Shown here: one piece after another, positions 1-9,110 of the stretch | Numbering within the stretch: position 1 is the stretch's first letter | Layout of the letters: every line of letters begins with the position of its first letter | NCBI RefSeq assembly: GCF_022965805.1 | Contig: NC_133116.1 | Location: forward strand, 7,894,601-7,958,600 | Reading direction: 5' to 3' | Length of the DNA stretch: 64,000 nt | From: Primulina eburnea | Taxonomy: Eukaryota; Streptophyta; Magnoliopsida; Lamiales; Gesneriaceae | Notes under the pieces: model-generated | The model's database searches: none | Seen by the model: only the letters and a program-made list of their open reading frames with translations | Told to the model about the DNA's origin: nothing | Translations under genes and position numbers: made by a program

Positions 1-261
1 AGAATATATATCATTAAAACTCAACAAATTTCTTTTCGATTGTGGTGAATATAAAGCATCATTGATAAAAAATTTTGTACCATTAGGTAACAAAAATTGT
101 GCTTTACCACATCTTTTAATCAAGTCTACAGGACCTGATATTGTTTTCACCGTTGTTTTTGTTGGTTTTAGTTCCAAGAAATATCTTTTATCTCGGAGGA
201 TAGTGTGCGTTGTACCACTATCGGGTATGCAAACTTCAGCTTTGCTCATAGCATTTTCCAT
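1..261 (-). CDS. Copia pol, N-terminal end (aspartic protease region), partial
   Basis: The minus-strand ATG at 261 starts the second ORF of element A. It includes the aspartic-protease active-site triad region (IPDSGTTH), where Asp-Ser-Gly is the catalytic motif that cleaves the polyprotein. The reading continues off the left edge of the window. The corresponding ORF in the sister element begins at 34269. The separation of gag and pol by about 130 bp with stops is the same in both copies. Confidence 0.75.
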   Translation of the reverse strand, partial: MENAMSKAEVCIPDSGTTHTILRDKRYFLELKPTKTTVKTISGPVDLIKRCGKAQFLLPNGTKFFINDALYSPQSKRNLLSFNDIYS

Positions 262-388
262 ATTTGAACTTCAAAAAAATATGCAATGAAATAAAATTAC
301 TGAAAATACATATGTAAATATAACACATATCATAATTGTACAATAAAACATTATTACATGAATACATAAAAAATAAATTATTGTACAT

Positions 389-1518
389 TTATATTCTACC
401 ATTAAATTGTTCATTTTCAGAGAAATCATTGAGAAAATCTGTAGCATCAAAATTGTTCATTTTTATCCCACCAACATGTTGATCATTTCCAGAGAAATCA
501 TTCATAAAATCACCAGCATCAAAATGAGTTGAATCACTCAAATGGTCACTGCGTTCAGTGAAGTTGGTCTCCTTTTCTTTCCCCTTTAATGATTCTTTAT
601 AAAGTTTACAAAGGTGCTCAGGGGCTCGACAAACTTTGGACCAATGTCCTGGAGTACCACATCTGTAACAAGAACTTTCATATCTTTTTGAGTGATTCTC
701 ATTAACACTTGTATTCTCATGATACCTTTTCTGTGGATGGTTTGGGACGCTCTTTTGAGATGAGTTATAAAAATAACTATCTCTATTATTTTCAAAACCA
801 CGGCCTCGACCACGACCACGGCCAATTCCACGTCCACATCCATGTCCACGACCTCGACCAAAATCTTGCCTATGAATTTGATTTTGGTTCCGAGGTTTAA
901 ATTCATTTTTACTTACAGCATTTACTTCGGGAAATGCTGTTGATCCAGTGGGTCGGAACTGATGATTTCTCATTAATAGCTCATTGTTCTTTTCCGCCAC
1001 AAAAGACAGGCGATGAGTTCAGAATATCTCGCGAATCCACGTACTCTATATTGTTGCTGTAGAGTAATATTTGATGCATGAAACGTGGAAAATGTTTTTT
1101 CAAGCATCTCAGATTCTGTGACCTCATGTCCACAAAATTTTAATTGCGAGATTATTCTATATATCACCGAATTGTAATCACTGACTTTTTTAAAGTCTTG
1201 GAATCTCAATGTATTCCATTCATCCCGGGCGGTCGGAAGTATAACTTCCCTTATATGTTCAAATCTTTCTTTTAATCCCTTCCACAAAACCATGGGATTT
1301 TTTTCAGTCAGATATTCACATTTCAATCCATCGTCAAGATGTCGACGCAAAAATATCATGGCTCTTGCCTTTTCTTGTGACGTGCATATGCCATTTTCTT
1401 TAATGGTCTCGCTTAGACCCAATGACTCAAGATGCATTTCTACATCTAGAGTCCATGTCATATAATTCTTTCCCGTGATGTCGAGCGCAATAAATTCGAG
1501 CTTTGTTAAATTTGACAT
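389..1518 (-). pseudogene. Copia gag (capsid/nucleocapsid), frameshifted
   Basis: The ATG at 1518 opens a UBN2-type copia gag domain (the KLEFIALDITGKNY start and an HASNITLQQQYR stretch are recognisable). Near position 1000 one base is missing relative to the copy at 33347-34129, and the reading frame moves by one. The second frame continues with an Arg-Gly-rich linker and one CCHC zinc knuckle (CYRCGTPGHWSKVC), which binds genomic RNA in virus-like particles. The last part holds two related acidic repeats (F-x-N-D-F-S-x-N). The stop is at 389. A short untranslated gap separates it from pol, as in the sister copy. Confidence 0.85.
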
Positions 1519-1550
1519 GGTGGTACTAAAAAAAATTACGATGCATTTTA

Positions 1551-1706
1551 TTAGTTAATAAATATTGCAATACAAAGTAACGGATAAACAACAAGTACAA
1601 GTATTTGTAAAAATAAAGAAAACGCACGAGGAAGATATTCTCCGATAAATACAAGACTCGTGAGTATGATAACCAAAATAATTAAAAATATCCTTGAGAA
1701 AGCCAT
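1551..1706 (-). CDS. 51-residue hydrophobic micro-ORF in copia leader
   Basis: An ATG-to-TAA ORF of 51 codons in the leader between LTR and gag, ending about 30 bp upstream of the gag ATG. The peptide is strongly hydrophobic: an Ile/Leu/Val-rich stretch at about residues 6-20, a short polar turn with a Gly-Glu-Tyr and a Pro-Arg pair at about 22-27, then a second hydrophobic stretch at about 30-50. This suggests two membrane-spanning segments. The same region is recognisable in the sister element (32810-32959), where a 2-bp loss shifts the second half. I do not recognise a described protein. It may be a real element-encoded peptide, an upstream ORF acting on gag translation, or chance. Confidence 0.45.
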   Translation of the reverse strand: MAFSRIFLIILVIILTSLVFIGEYLPRAFSLFLQILVLVVYPLLCIAIFIN

Positions 1707-2210
1707 CTTCTTTTTTTCGAAAAATTTGATGATGAATAATTTTTAGAGAAGAAGAGAAAGTTGGAGTGATTGAATGTGTTTGTAAGATCATATTTATTGG
1801 GCAAAAACTAGCCGTTTTTTACCATTTATGACCGTTGGTGTACAAAAAAATAAAGGTATGTATTTTTATAATTTTATGGTAATAATATGATATATATAAT
1901 ATTAGACATGTTTAAATAATTATGTATATCATATCATAATATTATAATGAGTGTCATAATTTATTTTGTTTAAAAACTTTATAGGCTTTTATACTTGTCG
2001 TATCCCTTACCGGGAGTGTGGGATGTTGTCTTAACATCCTCCCAGGATTTATAACAAGTTTATGAAAAATTTATTTTTATTATTTATAATAATAACATTA
2101 TATTGTATATTAAATAAATACACAATAAATAAATAACAGTAAAATAAATATTATTATTTTTGTTACCTTTTTCTTCTGTTTGGAGCTTGGAAAAGTATGT
2201 AGGACTTTTA

Positions 2211-2229
2211 GAGCTTCGTGCTGATAACG
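2211..2229 (-). promoter_or_regulatory. Primer-binding site of copia element A
   Basis: Directly after the LTR end, the minus strand reads CGTTATCAGCACGAAGCTC. It is not the usual initiator-Met 3'-end complement (TGGTATCAGAGC) used by the copia elements at 10225 and 48286. From memory it resembles the complement of the anticodon arm of a plant tRNA-Ile, which would mean half-tRNA priming; this is inference. Confidence 0.5.
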
Positions 2230-2505
2230 TGTTGTGAAAAAGTAAAAATTTATGGTAAAAAGTAAAAATCTCAAACTCTCAAAATTTACCAAACTACACA
2301 CTTTATAATATTTTTCTCTCTACTCAATTGTGATTTTCTTCACAAATGAGAGATCTATTTATAGAGTTTCATTACACATAATCCAAAAATAAAATACATC
2401 ATTACCTACATCATCACACACAAATTTCTAACTTTACAACTCTTATTTTCAACATTCAAATATTCAACTATTACTTTTTCAATATTCAAATATATTATTT
2501 CAACA
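2230..2505 (-). repeat. 5' LTR of copia element A
   Basis: 276-bp LTR with TGTTGA...CAACA ends on the minus strand. It matches the LTR at 31994-32286 over most of its length, including the block around the shared CTATAAATAGA TATA-like signal. The other LTR is outside the window, so no target duplication can be tested. Confidence 0.8.
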
Positions 2506-3112
2506 GTTTTAAAATTTATTAATTTAATTGAAAAATTCATGCATGTAAATAATCGCTCGCACTAATGGCTAGTTTTATATTATTTCTTAGTATTATATTT
2601 CTTTATTATTTTAATAATTTCAACAATGACAAATTTTAACGTTATTTTTTTCCGAGTCCACTCTTTTTTATGTTTCTAATTAAAAGTATTAATTTTTTCG
2701 TCAAAAAAAATAAAAAATAAAAGTATTAATTTTAAACAGGCATATATTTATTTTTTTCTTGAAAAAATATATACATAATAAGCAAAAAATATGAATAAGA
2801 ATCAAGAAACAAAAACACAATTAATCCGTAATGTATGCATTTAAAACTATAATGATATATTTATAAACTAAACAAGGTCAACAAATACAGTGTAATTATA
2901 GAATTATCTATAAATTAATAGATGTATAAATCACAAAAAAATATGTCAATTTTTTTTAAATAAATCATATTATTTCCAATTTCAGGATAGACTTGTCTTG
3001 TTTTGGAAGTCATCTTTAATGTTATTATATTATTTAATTTGCTGCTTTATTGCTTTATATTTGTTATCCTTCCCTTTAGTTCTTTAACATTTTTTTTTTA
3101 CGAATTCTTAAT
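2506..3112. other. AT-rich intergenic stretch
   Basis: No gene or element is recognisable. The sequence is A/T-rich with short homopolymer runs. Position 3105-3112 is one copy of the 8-bp target duplication of the adjacent hAT-like element. Confidence 0.6.
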
Positions 3113-3641
3113 TAGGGATGACATTGATCGGGTTCGAGTAAGATTCTATGTTTCTGTCTTCATCCTAATTTATTGTATCCACTGTTATCCTTAGCTCATC
3201 CTCATCCCCATCATATATTTAACTTTCAACCTTATCTTTATACTAGTCGGAGGATTGAGTATCCATATGGTCATATCCTACTCAAATATCTAATTACTGT
3301 CTACAATTATATTTTTTCAAAATGGAATTATTTCGATAAAACTATGCTTATTTACCAAATTTTTAAGAGAACAATAAAAAAATTAAAGATAAAAAAATAG
3401 CAAACTAAACATCAAGAAAATTAGAATTAATATTTTTAATATAAATAACTACATAATGTATGTATGTATATACATATATTTAATAGGGTATTCGGATCGA
3501 GTATAGGTATGAGTTAATCCGCCTCTATCCTCGTACCCGATTATCCATTTATTTAATCGGGTGAAAATCTCAGCCATACCATTCTGTATTCGAGTCGGGT
3601 ATCAGATTCTCTGTCAGGTTTAGAGGAAATTGTCATCACTA
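3113..3641. mobile_element. hAT-like non-autonomous element (529 bp) with 8-bp target duplication
   Basis: The ends are TAGGGATGACA and TGTCATCACTA, inverted with one mismatch. It is flanked by perfect direct copies of TTCTTAAT (3105-3112 and 3642-3649), the 8-bp duplication expected of hAT transposons. The interior has no transposase and contains short CGGGT/ACCCG words. The element at 38057-38603 has nearly the same terminal sequence and an 8-bp duplication, so both belong to one family; this copy is more diverged. Confidence 0.8.
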
Positions 3642-3649
3642 TTCTTAAT

Positions 3650-4123
3650 GTGTTCATTCTATAATTAGTTCCTTCTGCTTAGAGAGCTGGTATGAGACTT
3701 GTCTTTACATATGTCACCAGGAACTAAATCGAATTGAATGTAAGTTATACTCATCTATTTAATGTCATCTAATGCATTATATATACTTATTTCATATAAA
3801 CAAGCACAAATTTTTCTATATTTGTCTTTATATTCTTATATGAACAAAATGTTACATTTTGTTTTCCACATGGATATTTGACACCGTGACAAAATATGGG
3901 ACTGAGTAGTTGACATCCATGCTGTTGATTTATATGGTTGAGTTCAAGTTACCGTAAGAGTACTACTCTAAGAGTTTATCTAACGTCTCGTGTTTTGTTG
4001 TATTAGCACTATCAACATATTACTCATGATGTATATATTGACAATTACATGTCCATCTATGTTTCATCACTCAATGGATTCAATACATATAAAATAAAAT
4101 GTTAATTAAAATGAATTTTTGAG
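3650..4123. other. Intergenic sequence
   Basis: No coding or repeat feature is recognisable between the hAT-like element and the ABCG pseudogene. Confidence 0.5.
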
Positions 4124-4772
4124 TCACTGAGGTTGCCTCAACTTCAAAGCTACAAAAGCCAAAACCCTATATCCCACCAACATCACCACCAAAACACCCA
4201 CATCCGAACCCAGATTATCAATCCCAAGATTCTTTATAGCTGGATTATCAATCACCCTGCAATACCCTAAATTCTATCCACACTCATAAAATTCATCCTC
4301 CTGATACTGCACCCCAACAAGAAGCTTGTAACAGTAATGACTAAACGAAATGTACTTTGACCATTCGATGAATGTGCTAGATGTAATACCCACTTGCTAG
4401 CAAAAACACGAGCATTAATTAGCACTGAAGATAGCGTTCTTCCTTGGTTTAAGTCCATTAGGACAGCACCGAGAGCTAGCCCGAGTCCTTGTGCTACTAG
4501 GACATTGAGTAGGATGATGGACATGTTTAGTAGGAAGGTTATTAGGTATGGCTTTAGGCCATCGATCCAATATGAGATGGTAACAAATATTGTTGGAAGA
4601 ACAAGTTCAATTGGCAAGTCGCCGATCGTTCATGCAAAGAAGTAGGACGACAGACGATACATTTTTGAGGAACGTTCTCTTGTTAGCATCGGTCTTTCTT
4701 GTGGGAAGACGAATATAGCATTAAAAAGTGGGAAGAATCCCAGAATATTGAGAAGAAAAAGAGGAGCCCCAC
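4124..4772 (-). pseudogene. ABCG half-transporter C-terminal membrane domain, pseudogene
   Basis: The minus strand encodes the second half of an ABC-2 type membrane domain of plant ABCG (white-brown) half transporters, exporters of hormones, lipids and other metabolites at the plasma membrane. Seen in order: an exon start after an acceptor-like AG at 4773, the FPQERPML and SSKMYRLSSY segment, GDLPIELVLPTIFVTISYW, the QGLGLALGAVLMDL helix, an EWSKYISFSHYCYKLLVGVQY segment, and the C-terminus ending KLRQPQ with a stop at 4124. Lesions: a 1-bp loss near the beginning, an in-frame TGA after YFFA, a frame change around 4390 and a stop soon after the YECG segment. The nucleotide-binding domain and upstream exons are absent. 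The closest remembered relatives are ABCG14/ABCG21-type proteins. Confidence 0.85.
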
Positions 4773-4933
4773 CTGTTGAAATGTGAGAAAAATGGATCAT
4801 GACATACTCTAGTCTATATATAGATTACGGCAACTGTCTATACTCAATCCACGTATATATATTGGCATTGAAAGGATTGCTGCGCACAAATTTACAGGAA
4901 ATAAATATGTTGAAATTAGTTTATCAGATATCA

Positions 4934-4970
4934 GTGTTGTGCTCAGTGTTGTCAACACGGCACACAACAC
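4934..4970. repeat. Four-half-site palindrome, copy 1 (LTR)
   Basis: GTGTTG at 4934, 6-bp spacer, GTGTTG-T-CAACAC at 4946-4958, 6-bp spacer, CAACAC at 4965-4970. All four half-sites are perfect and symmetric about position 4952. Confidence 0.85.
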
Positions 4971-5248
4971 GGCAGCGAAAATTAATTATTTAACACTCTA
5001 ATATAAATTTAATAGACGGACACTTGGATTAAATTATGTACAAGCACTAATACTTGTGTGGTGCCTCATGGCGAAAATTCACTAGACAATAAGTAAATCG
5101 TTTACACCAAAACCAATGCTAGTGAGATTAAACAAAACTAAATTCCTTGACAATTCAAGGAACTAAAAAGCATCAAAAACTCAAAGTAAATACACGATGC
5201 ATAAATAAACAAAACCGAAAAACACCCTTAGACCAATACTCTGCATCA

Positions 5249-5288
5249 GTATTGTTCTTCGAGCGTTGACAACACCAATCAGCAACAC
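5249..5288. repeat. Four-half-site palindrome, copy 2 (degenerate, LTR)
   Basis: GTATTG, 8-bp spacer, GCGTTG-A-CAACAC, 7-bp spacer, CAACAC. Two half-sites each carry one mismatch to GTGTTG. Confidence 0.55.
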
Positions 5289-5669
5289 GGTCCGTGTTTT
5301 AGAAATACTCAAGCTCCGAATGCAAAATGCTGAATTAATTCCAGCAACGCTCCTGTAGACGTCAGTCGATCTTCTCTACTTGTCGCGCACCTACCTTCAA
5401 TGATTATTCACCTTTTTATTAAGTACCTCTCTCTCTCTAAATCTTCAAGGATCCTTCCCACCTATAAACAAGGAAACTGGAGTTTAATATGAATCAAACT
5501 CAAATTTAAAACAAATACCTTATATCTTATCGATAAGTTTCCTACTTAATTAAATAATTCCTAATAATAGGATTCTCCATATCTAGGAAAACAGATCTAT
5601 CAAATTTGTCGAGAAGTGCAAAATCGAAATAAAATCTTAATAGATTTTCGGAATAAAATATTCCTTTCA

Positions 5670-5790
5670 ATCTCCCCTTTTTTGCATTTCTGGACAAAAC
5701 TTCCACAGAAAGCAATGGACATTCGTAACTCCCCCTGAGATATGAATCTAGTAGCTCCCCCTGAGATTGACAAGTTAGTTCAGACGCTCA
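5670..5790 (-). promoter_or_regulatory. Polypurine tracts before the 3' LTR
   Basis: AAAAAAGGGGAG lies directly against the LTR start, and two copies of CTCAGGGGGAG lie near 5735 and 5758 (minus strand). A further AAAAAGGGGGAGA tract falls inside the env-position ORF near 6055. Such tracts prime second-strand DNA synthesis; the repetition of the tract is typical of SIRE-like elements. Confidence 0.65.
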
Positions 5791-5948
5791 ACACGTACCA
5801 AAACACGAAAAAAAAAAACAATGTTTAACACAAGTAACCCCAGTTCATATCTTCAACAACATATATGAAACACGAACAAAGGACTAAGAAGAAGCAAAGC
5901 AAAAACTAAGTCCAAAGCATAAGCAAAAACCAAGAGCAAAGCATAAGC

Positions 5949-6676
5949 CTAATCAACTCGTTCATCAGTGTCTTCCTCATTATCACCGTCGTTCCCATTA
6001 TCACCAGAGGAAGGACCACCAGCAACCTCTTGTCCCATTTTGGGTAGTGCATCATCTCCCCCTTTTTGGCCAGAATGCACGCCTACCTCGAGGAGTAGTC
6101 GATAATGCGCAATCAGATTTTCATAGTAAGCGATTGTCGCATTGGATTGGGATATCTGCGTGTTTGCAGAGGCAATGGTGTCACGAGCCTGTTGGATCTG
6201 TTGAAGTCCGAAGGAGATGTGAGCATGGACCTCAGGAACCATCAATACGATATAGTCTTCAGAGGCAAAGAGTGATGAAGTAGCAGTGTTGCCAACACCA
6301 GGGGCAACACCTGGAGCAACACCAGTAGCAGTTGGTGAAGCAGAAGCAGGAGTAGTGTGGGTAGTACGCGGTCTAGCACCGGTCGCAGATCAAGGAAGAT
6401 CAACAATTCTAGTTCCCTTAAGATAAGCGGATGCAATTTTCAATGGTTCTCCTATGTCGATCAACTGGTCCTCAGCATCATTTACAAAACCTTGGGATTC
6501 CAGGATTCCAAAAATCAAGGACGGAAACGGGAGCTTCGTTGATTTCATTCATCTTTCCGCAAACTGAAGAACCGTGGTGAATACCAGCTGTCCAAAATTG
6601 AAGTTGCGCCATGTTCCAATGGTGAAGAGGGTAACTGCTTGTGGTATGGTGACAACCGTATATTGGATGAGGGAGT
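5949..6676 (-). pseudogene. C-terminal continuation of the env-position ORF, broken
   Basis: After the stop at 6677 the same domain can be followed in a shifted frame (an FTIGTWRNFNFGQLVF-type segment near 6600). Beyond further breaks a Thr/Pro/Ala-rich linker follows (Val-Ala-Pro-Gly repeats near 6300). A final open stretch to the stop at 5949 contains a short helical region with QQIQQARDTIASANTQISQ and an acidic tail. At least one frameshift and in-frame stops separate these pieces. The linker is partly written by the palindromic GTGTTG/CAACAC motif. Confidence 0.6.
6287..6323. repeat. Palindrome with extra half-sites, copy 3 (inside env-position ORF)
   Basis: GTGTTG-C-CAACAC at 6287-6299, then CAACAC at 6306 and 6318, giving half-sites exactly 12 bp apart. 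The left outer half-site is absent. On the coding strand the repeats write Gly-Val-Ala-Pro-like residues. Confidence 0.75.
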
Positions 6677-7912
6677 TCAATTTCGAATAGCAGTTTTTTG
6701 GAGGACAGAGTAAAAAGAGGTCAGATTGGCAGCAGCAAGGCGCTTGGGGAGGCTAGGAAATTCAGTGATGAGGCCCCCCGTGAGTGCCGATGTAATCTCG
6801 TCAATGTGCAGGATTTCATCCTCATATTCAGGAGTGGGAGTGTTATAGTACTCATTTATGGTGTAGGGTGAGAAATCATATATGGTGTCCCGTACAAACA
6901 CCCTTCCATACTTAACAGATCTCCGATCACCAACACTGGAGACCAAATTGCAGTAAAATTCGAGGATTGGTCTACGAGCATAGGGCATCACTGAGTTGAC
7001 AGTGGAACTTAGTCTGCAATATTGAATAAAGGCAGTCAGATTGTATTTACCGTATGCTTCGAAGTCAATGTTGCGTTCCTCGATAAACTCTCTGTGAGCA
7101 TACAAGTACCATTGAGCCACAACCAGCTCCGAGTAAAACTTAGTGGAGAAAGAGGAGGCAAGATTATAGTCCTCCAGATCAGTGTTGTTAGCACTTGGCT
7201 CAACACCATCCGTGAATTCCTCAGTCCTCGCTGCTTGATCAGAGTCGTCCTCAGGTTGTTCGACTTCAGTCATAAACTCAGAGTTTGATTGGCTCGTTTC
7301 GAGGGACTCAGATTGAACATCACCTCCTCTATCCACAGATTCTTGTCTTTTCTTTGAGTCACGCAAGCTGTTAAGGAAATCAGCCAGTGATTGTTCATCT
7401 TCAGAAGAGAAACCTATATCTGGAGAGGGTTCAGGAGATTTATCAGTTTGAGGAGCAGCGGAGGATGATGGAGCAGTTGTCTTCTTCGTGCGGGCTGACC
7501 GCTTTCCATGAACCATCTCAAAATTATTATCATTAGAATCGTCTCCAGACGAAAAATCTGGGTCGAGAGTGAAATATGTGGCCATCTGCAGTTTCTTCGG
7601 GGCGTCAAAATTGGGGCTATATCTTGCATGCCTCTTCGATCGCCGGAGAAAAGTGGAAGGCCGTGGAGGAAAAGCCCGCCTATAAGCTTTGTAATCAATT
7701 GTTATGTTCGGATCCCATGGGTTTCCAGGTTCACCTGGAGCAATTTCCTCAAGCGGGACAGGCTCTGGAAGAATTACTATAATCTGCAGAGGGTTTTCGA
7801 GAGGAGTATCAGGCCGTAGTGTTGGTGATGGTGTTGCTCTTTGGTGGGAATCACTACGACTCGCTCCTAATTCACTACGGATATCCTGTGGATCGAATTG
7901 ATTATCTGCCAT
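6677..7912 (-). CDS. Env-position ORF of SIRE-like element, 'putative plant transposon protein' type
   Basis: The ATG at 7912 (MADNQF start) opens 411 codons. The first 250 residues or so are Ser/Pro/Asp/Glu-rich and probably disordered. The C-terminal 150 residues form a globular domain with the segment RRPILEFYCNL, a YGRVFVRD strand and an EITSALTGG turn. I associate this with the domain called putative plant transposon protein in copia-derived ORFs (from memory). No signal peptide is evident at this ATG, and no clear membrane segment is seen. Downstream of the stop the domain continues in another frame, so the protein is truncated by a frameshift. The function in the element is unknown. 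Confidence 0.7.
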   Translation of the reverse strand: MADNQFDPQDIRSELGASRSDSHQRATPSPTLRPDTPLENPLQIIVILPEPVPLEEIAPGEPGNPWDPNITIDYKAYRRAFPPRPSTFLRRSKRHARYSPNFDAPKKLQMATYFTLDPDFSSGDDSNDNNFEMVHGKRSARTKKTTAPSSSAAPQTDKSPEPSPDIGFSSEDEQSLADFLNSLRDSKKRQESVDRGGDVQSESLETSQSNSEFMTEVEQPEDDSDQAARTEEFTDGVEPSANNTDLEDYNLASSFSTKFYSELVVAQWYLYAHREFIEERNIDFEAYGKYNLTAFIQYCRLSSTVNSVMPYARRPILEFYCNLVSSVGDRRSVKYGRVFVRDTIYDFSPYTINEYYNTPTPEYEDEILHIDEITSALTGGLITEFPSLPKRLAAANLTSFYSVLQKTAIRN

Positions 7913-8458
7913 GATCAAAGAAGAAAATGTGACGATTTTACACGAGGAACAGAATATAAGACGACTCCAGAGTGATTGTGAGTGAAAATAAAGCACAAAT
8001 AGAGACAAATACGAAAGATGAGGGTAAAGTAAATAGAGCAAATTCAAGCGATGGAGTATATAAACCCTATTTGCAATGGTAACTATTTGATTCGGAAACA
8101 ACGCACAATAACGGTAAAAATGAAACTGATTCAATCCAGTGCAACGGTAATATTTTTTTTTTGAATTCTCCTCACGGCTTAATCACAATTTTAATCCTTA
8201 ATTAACAGATAACAAAGGTTTGGGTGTGCATTTAAATATTTTCACAGATGATCCAAATCAAGCCCACATCGATTACACCCCATGAACATAAGAAGTCACC
8301 TCTCTTCAAAATGGGTAAGAAAGATCTCATCAGCTGGTTTGTGTTAGAAGCAGATAGCCTACTAGACTTAATGAATTCACGAAACAAATATGCACATCCT
8401 AATGATGCCTTAAATTTAGATGATGAGTCAAAGTGTCAGGCAATGTGGAGGTGAATCT

Positions 8459-8497
8459 GTGTTGGTACTAAGTGTTGACAACACCATTGTGCAACAC
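8459..8497. repeat. Four-half-site palindrome, copy 4
   Basis: GTGTTG, 7-bp spacer, GTGTTG-A-CAACAC at 8472-8484, 7-bp spacer, CAACAC at 8492-8497. All half-sites are perfect, and the spacers are symmetric but one base longer than in copy 1. Confidence 0.85.
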
Positions 8498-8539
8498 CAC
8501 TGACATGCACAACGTTCTTTTAAAATTTTTAGGCATAAT

Positions 8540-8690
8540 AGCTCCCACTATAGAAAAACGGTCTTCAAAGGACTCCTCTAAGTAGCTTTTTCCATTCTTC
8601 TATTGTCTCTTTAGAAGTGGTAGCTCCCACAATAGAGGAACGGTCTTCAATGAACTTCTCTAGGTAGCTTTTTCCAATTTCTTCTAAGCT
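8540..8690. repeat. Two-copy tandem repeat, period 82 bp
   Basis: AGCTCCCAC(T/A)ATAGA begins at 8540 and again at 8622, followed in both by ACGGTCTTCAA and TAGCTTTTTCCA. The copies differ at several positions, so the duplication is not recent. Confidence 0.75.
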
Positions 8691-8966
8691 TATAAAATTT
8701 TGTTCCTCTTTTATTTTTTTCACCTGATAAGTGTCCTTGAGGGACTCAACTTACGACAGTAGTATTGGATATATCCAAGAAATTCTCAAAATTTTTTTCT
8801 CAGCAGTTAGAAACTGAGTATACAACACTCATTTATCATAGAAGGATTGTGCACAGTCAGGGTATACACTTTGAGAAAATTGTCGACATGATGTACATAA
8901 CACAAAAAAGGATAATTTATGATTATGCAGAATGTCTAGTATCCTAATAATGGTCGTGCATAAATG

Positions 8967-9003
8967 GTGTTGTCCTCGGTGTTGGCAACACCAGTGACAA
9001 CAT
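8967..9003. repeat. Four-half-site palindrome, copy 5
   Basis: GTGTTG at 8967, 6-bp spacer, GTGTTG-G-CAACAC at 8979-8991, 6-bp spacer, CAACAT at 8998-9003 (one mismatch). The central base differs from copies 1, 3 and 4, so all four bases occur at the centre. Confidence 0.8.
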
Positions 9004-9013
9004 GTGTGTGTGA

Positions 9014-9110
9014 TTATTGTACGCACATGCTGAGAGACTTCCGAAGATTGGAGAATCTCTCAAAATCCAAAGGTTTCGTGAATATATCAGCCAGTTGATT
9101 TTCAGTCCCA
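9014..9110 (-). pseudogene. Copia pol C-terminus (end of RNase H), fragment
   Basis: The minus strand carries the typical copia polyprotein ending ENQLADIFTKPL followed by a short tail and a TAA at 9014. Upstream of about 9110 the expected RNase H and reverse transcriptase are absent. This fixes the SIRE-like element's orientation and shows that it was cut before the foldback at 9345. Confidence 0.8.

Larger units (their letters stand above)
1..2505 (-). mobile_element. Ty1/copia retrotransposon A, 5' part (runs off the left edge)
   Basis: Read on the minus strand the order is LTR (2505-2230), primer-binding region (2229-2211), leader with a small hydrophobic ORF (1706-1551), gag (1518-389) and the beginning of pol (261-1). 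The rest of pol and the 3' LTR lie outside the window. The same order is present in the element at 31994-36858, and the two are clearly the same family in LTR, leader, gag and protease-region sequence. Gag carries a frameshift, so this copy is not autonomous. Confidence 0.9.
4934..5669 (-). repeat. 3' LTR of the SIRE-like element (left limit approximate)
   Basis: The minus strand begins TGAAAGGAATATTTTATTCC directly after the polypurine tract GCAAAAAAGGGGAGA (5685-5671). The left boundary is not fixed because no second LTR is in the window; sequence typical of the element reaches the palindrome at 4934-4970. Confidence 0.6.
8117..9013 (-). other. Spacer between pol and env-position ORF in the SIRE-like element
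   Basis: No convincing coding sequence. It holds an 82-bp tandem repeat (8540-8690) and two copies of the palindromic motif (8459-8497, 8967-9003). A+T-rich elsewhere. Confidence 0.5.
4934..9110 (-). mobile_element. SIRE-like Ty1/copia element, 3' half (pol end, env-position ORF, polypurine tracts, 3' LTR)
   Basis: On the minus strand the order is the end of pol (9110-9014), a spacer with a tandem repeat, a long ORF in the envelope position (7912-5949), purine-rich GGGGGAG tracts, and a long 3' LTR. Gag, protease, integrase and reverse transcriptase are missing: upstream of 9110 the sequence is replaced by unrelated DNA. An extra ORF between pol and the 3' LTR is known for the SIRE/Maximus clade of copia elements. 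A palindromic four-half-site motif recurs through the element (see the separate entries). Confidence 0.75.

Noticed and set aside
8248..8454. 68-codon plus-strand ORF in the SIRE-like spacer
   Set aside because: No recognisable motif, opposite strand to the element, and composition typical of chance ORFs.
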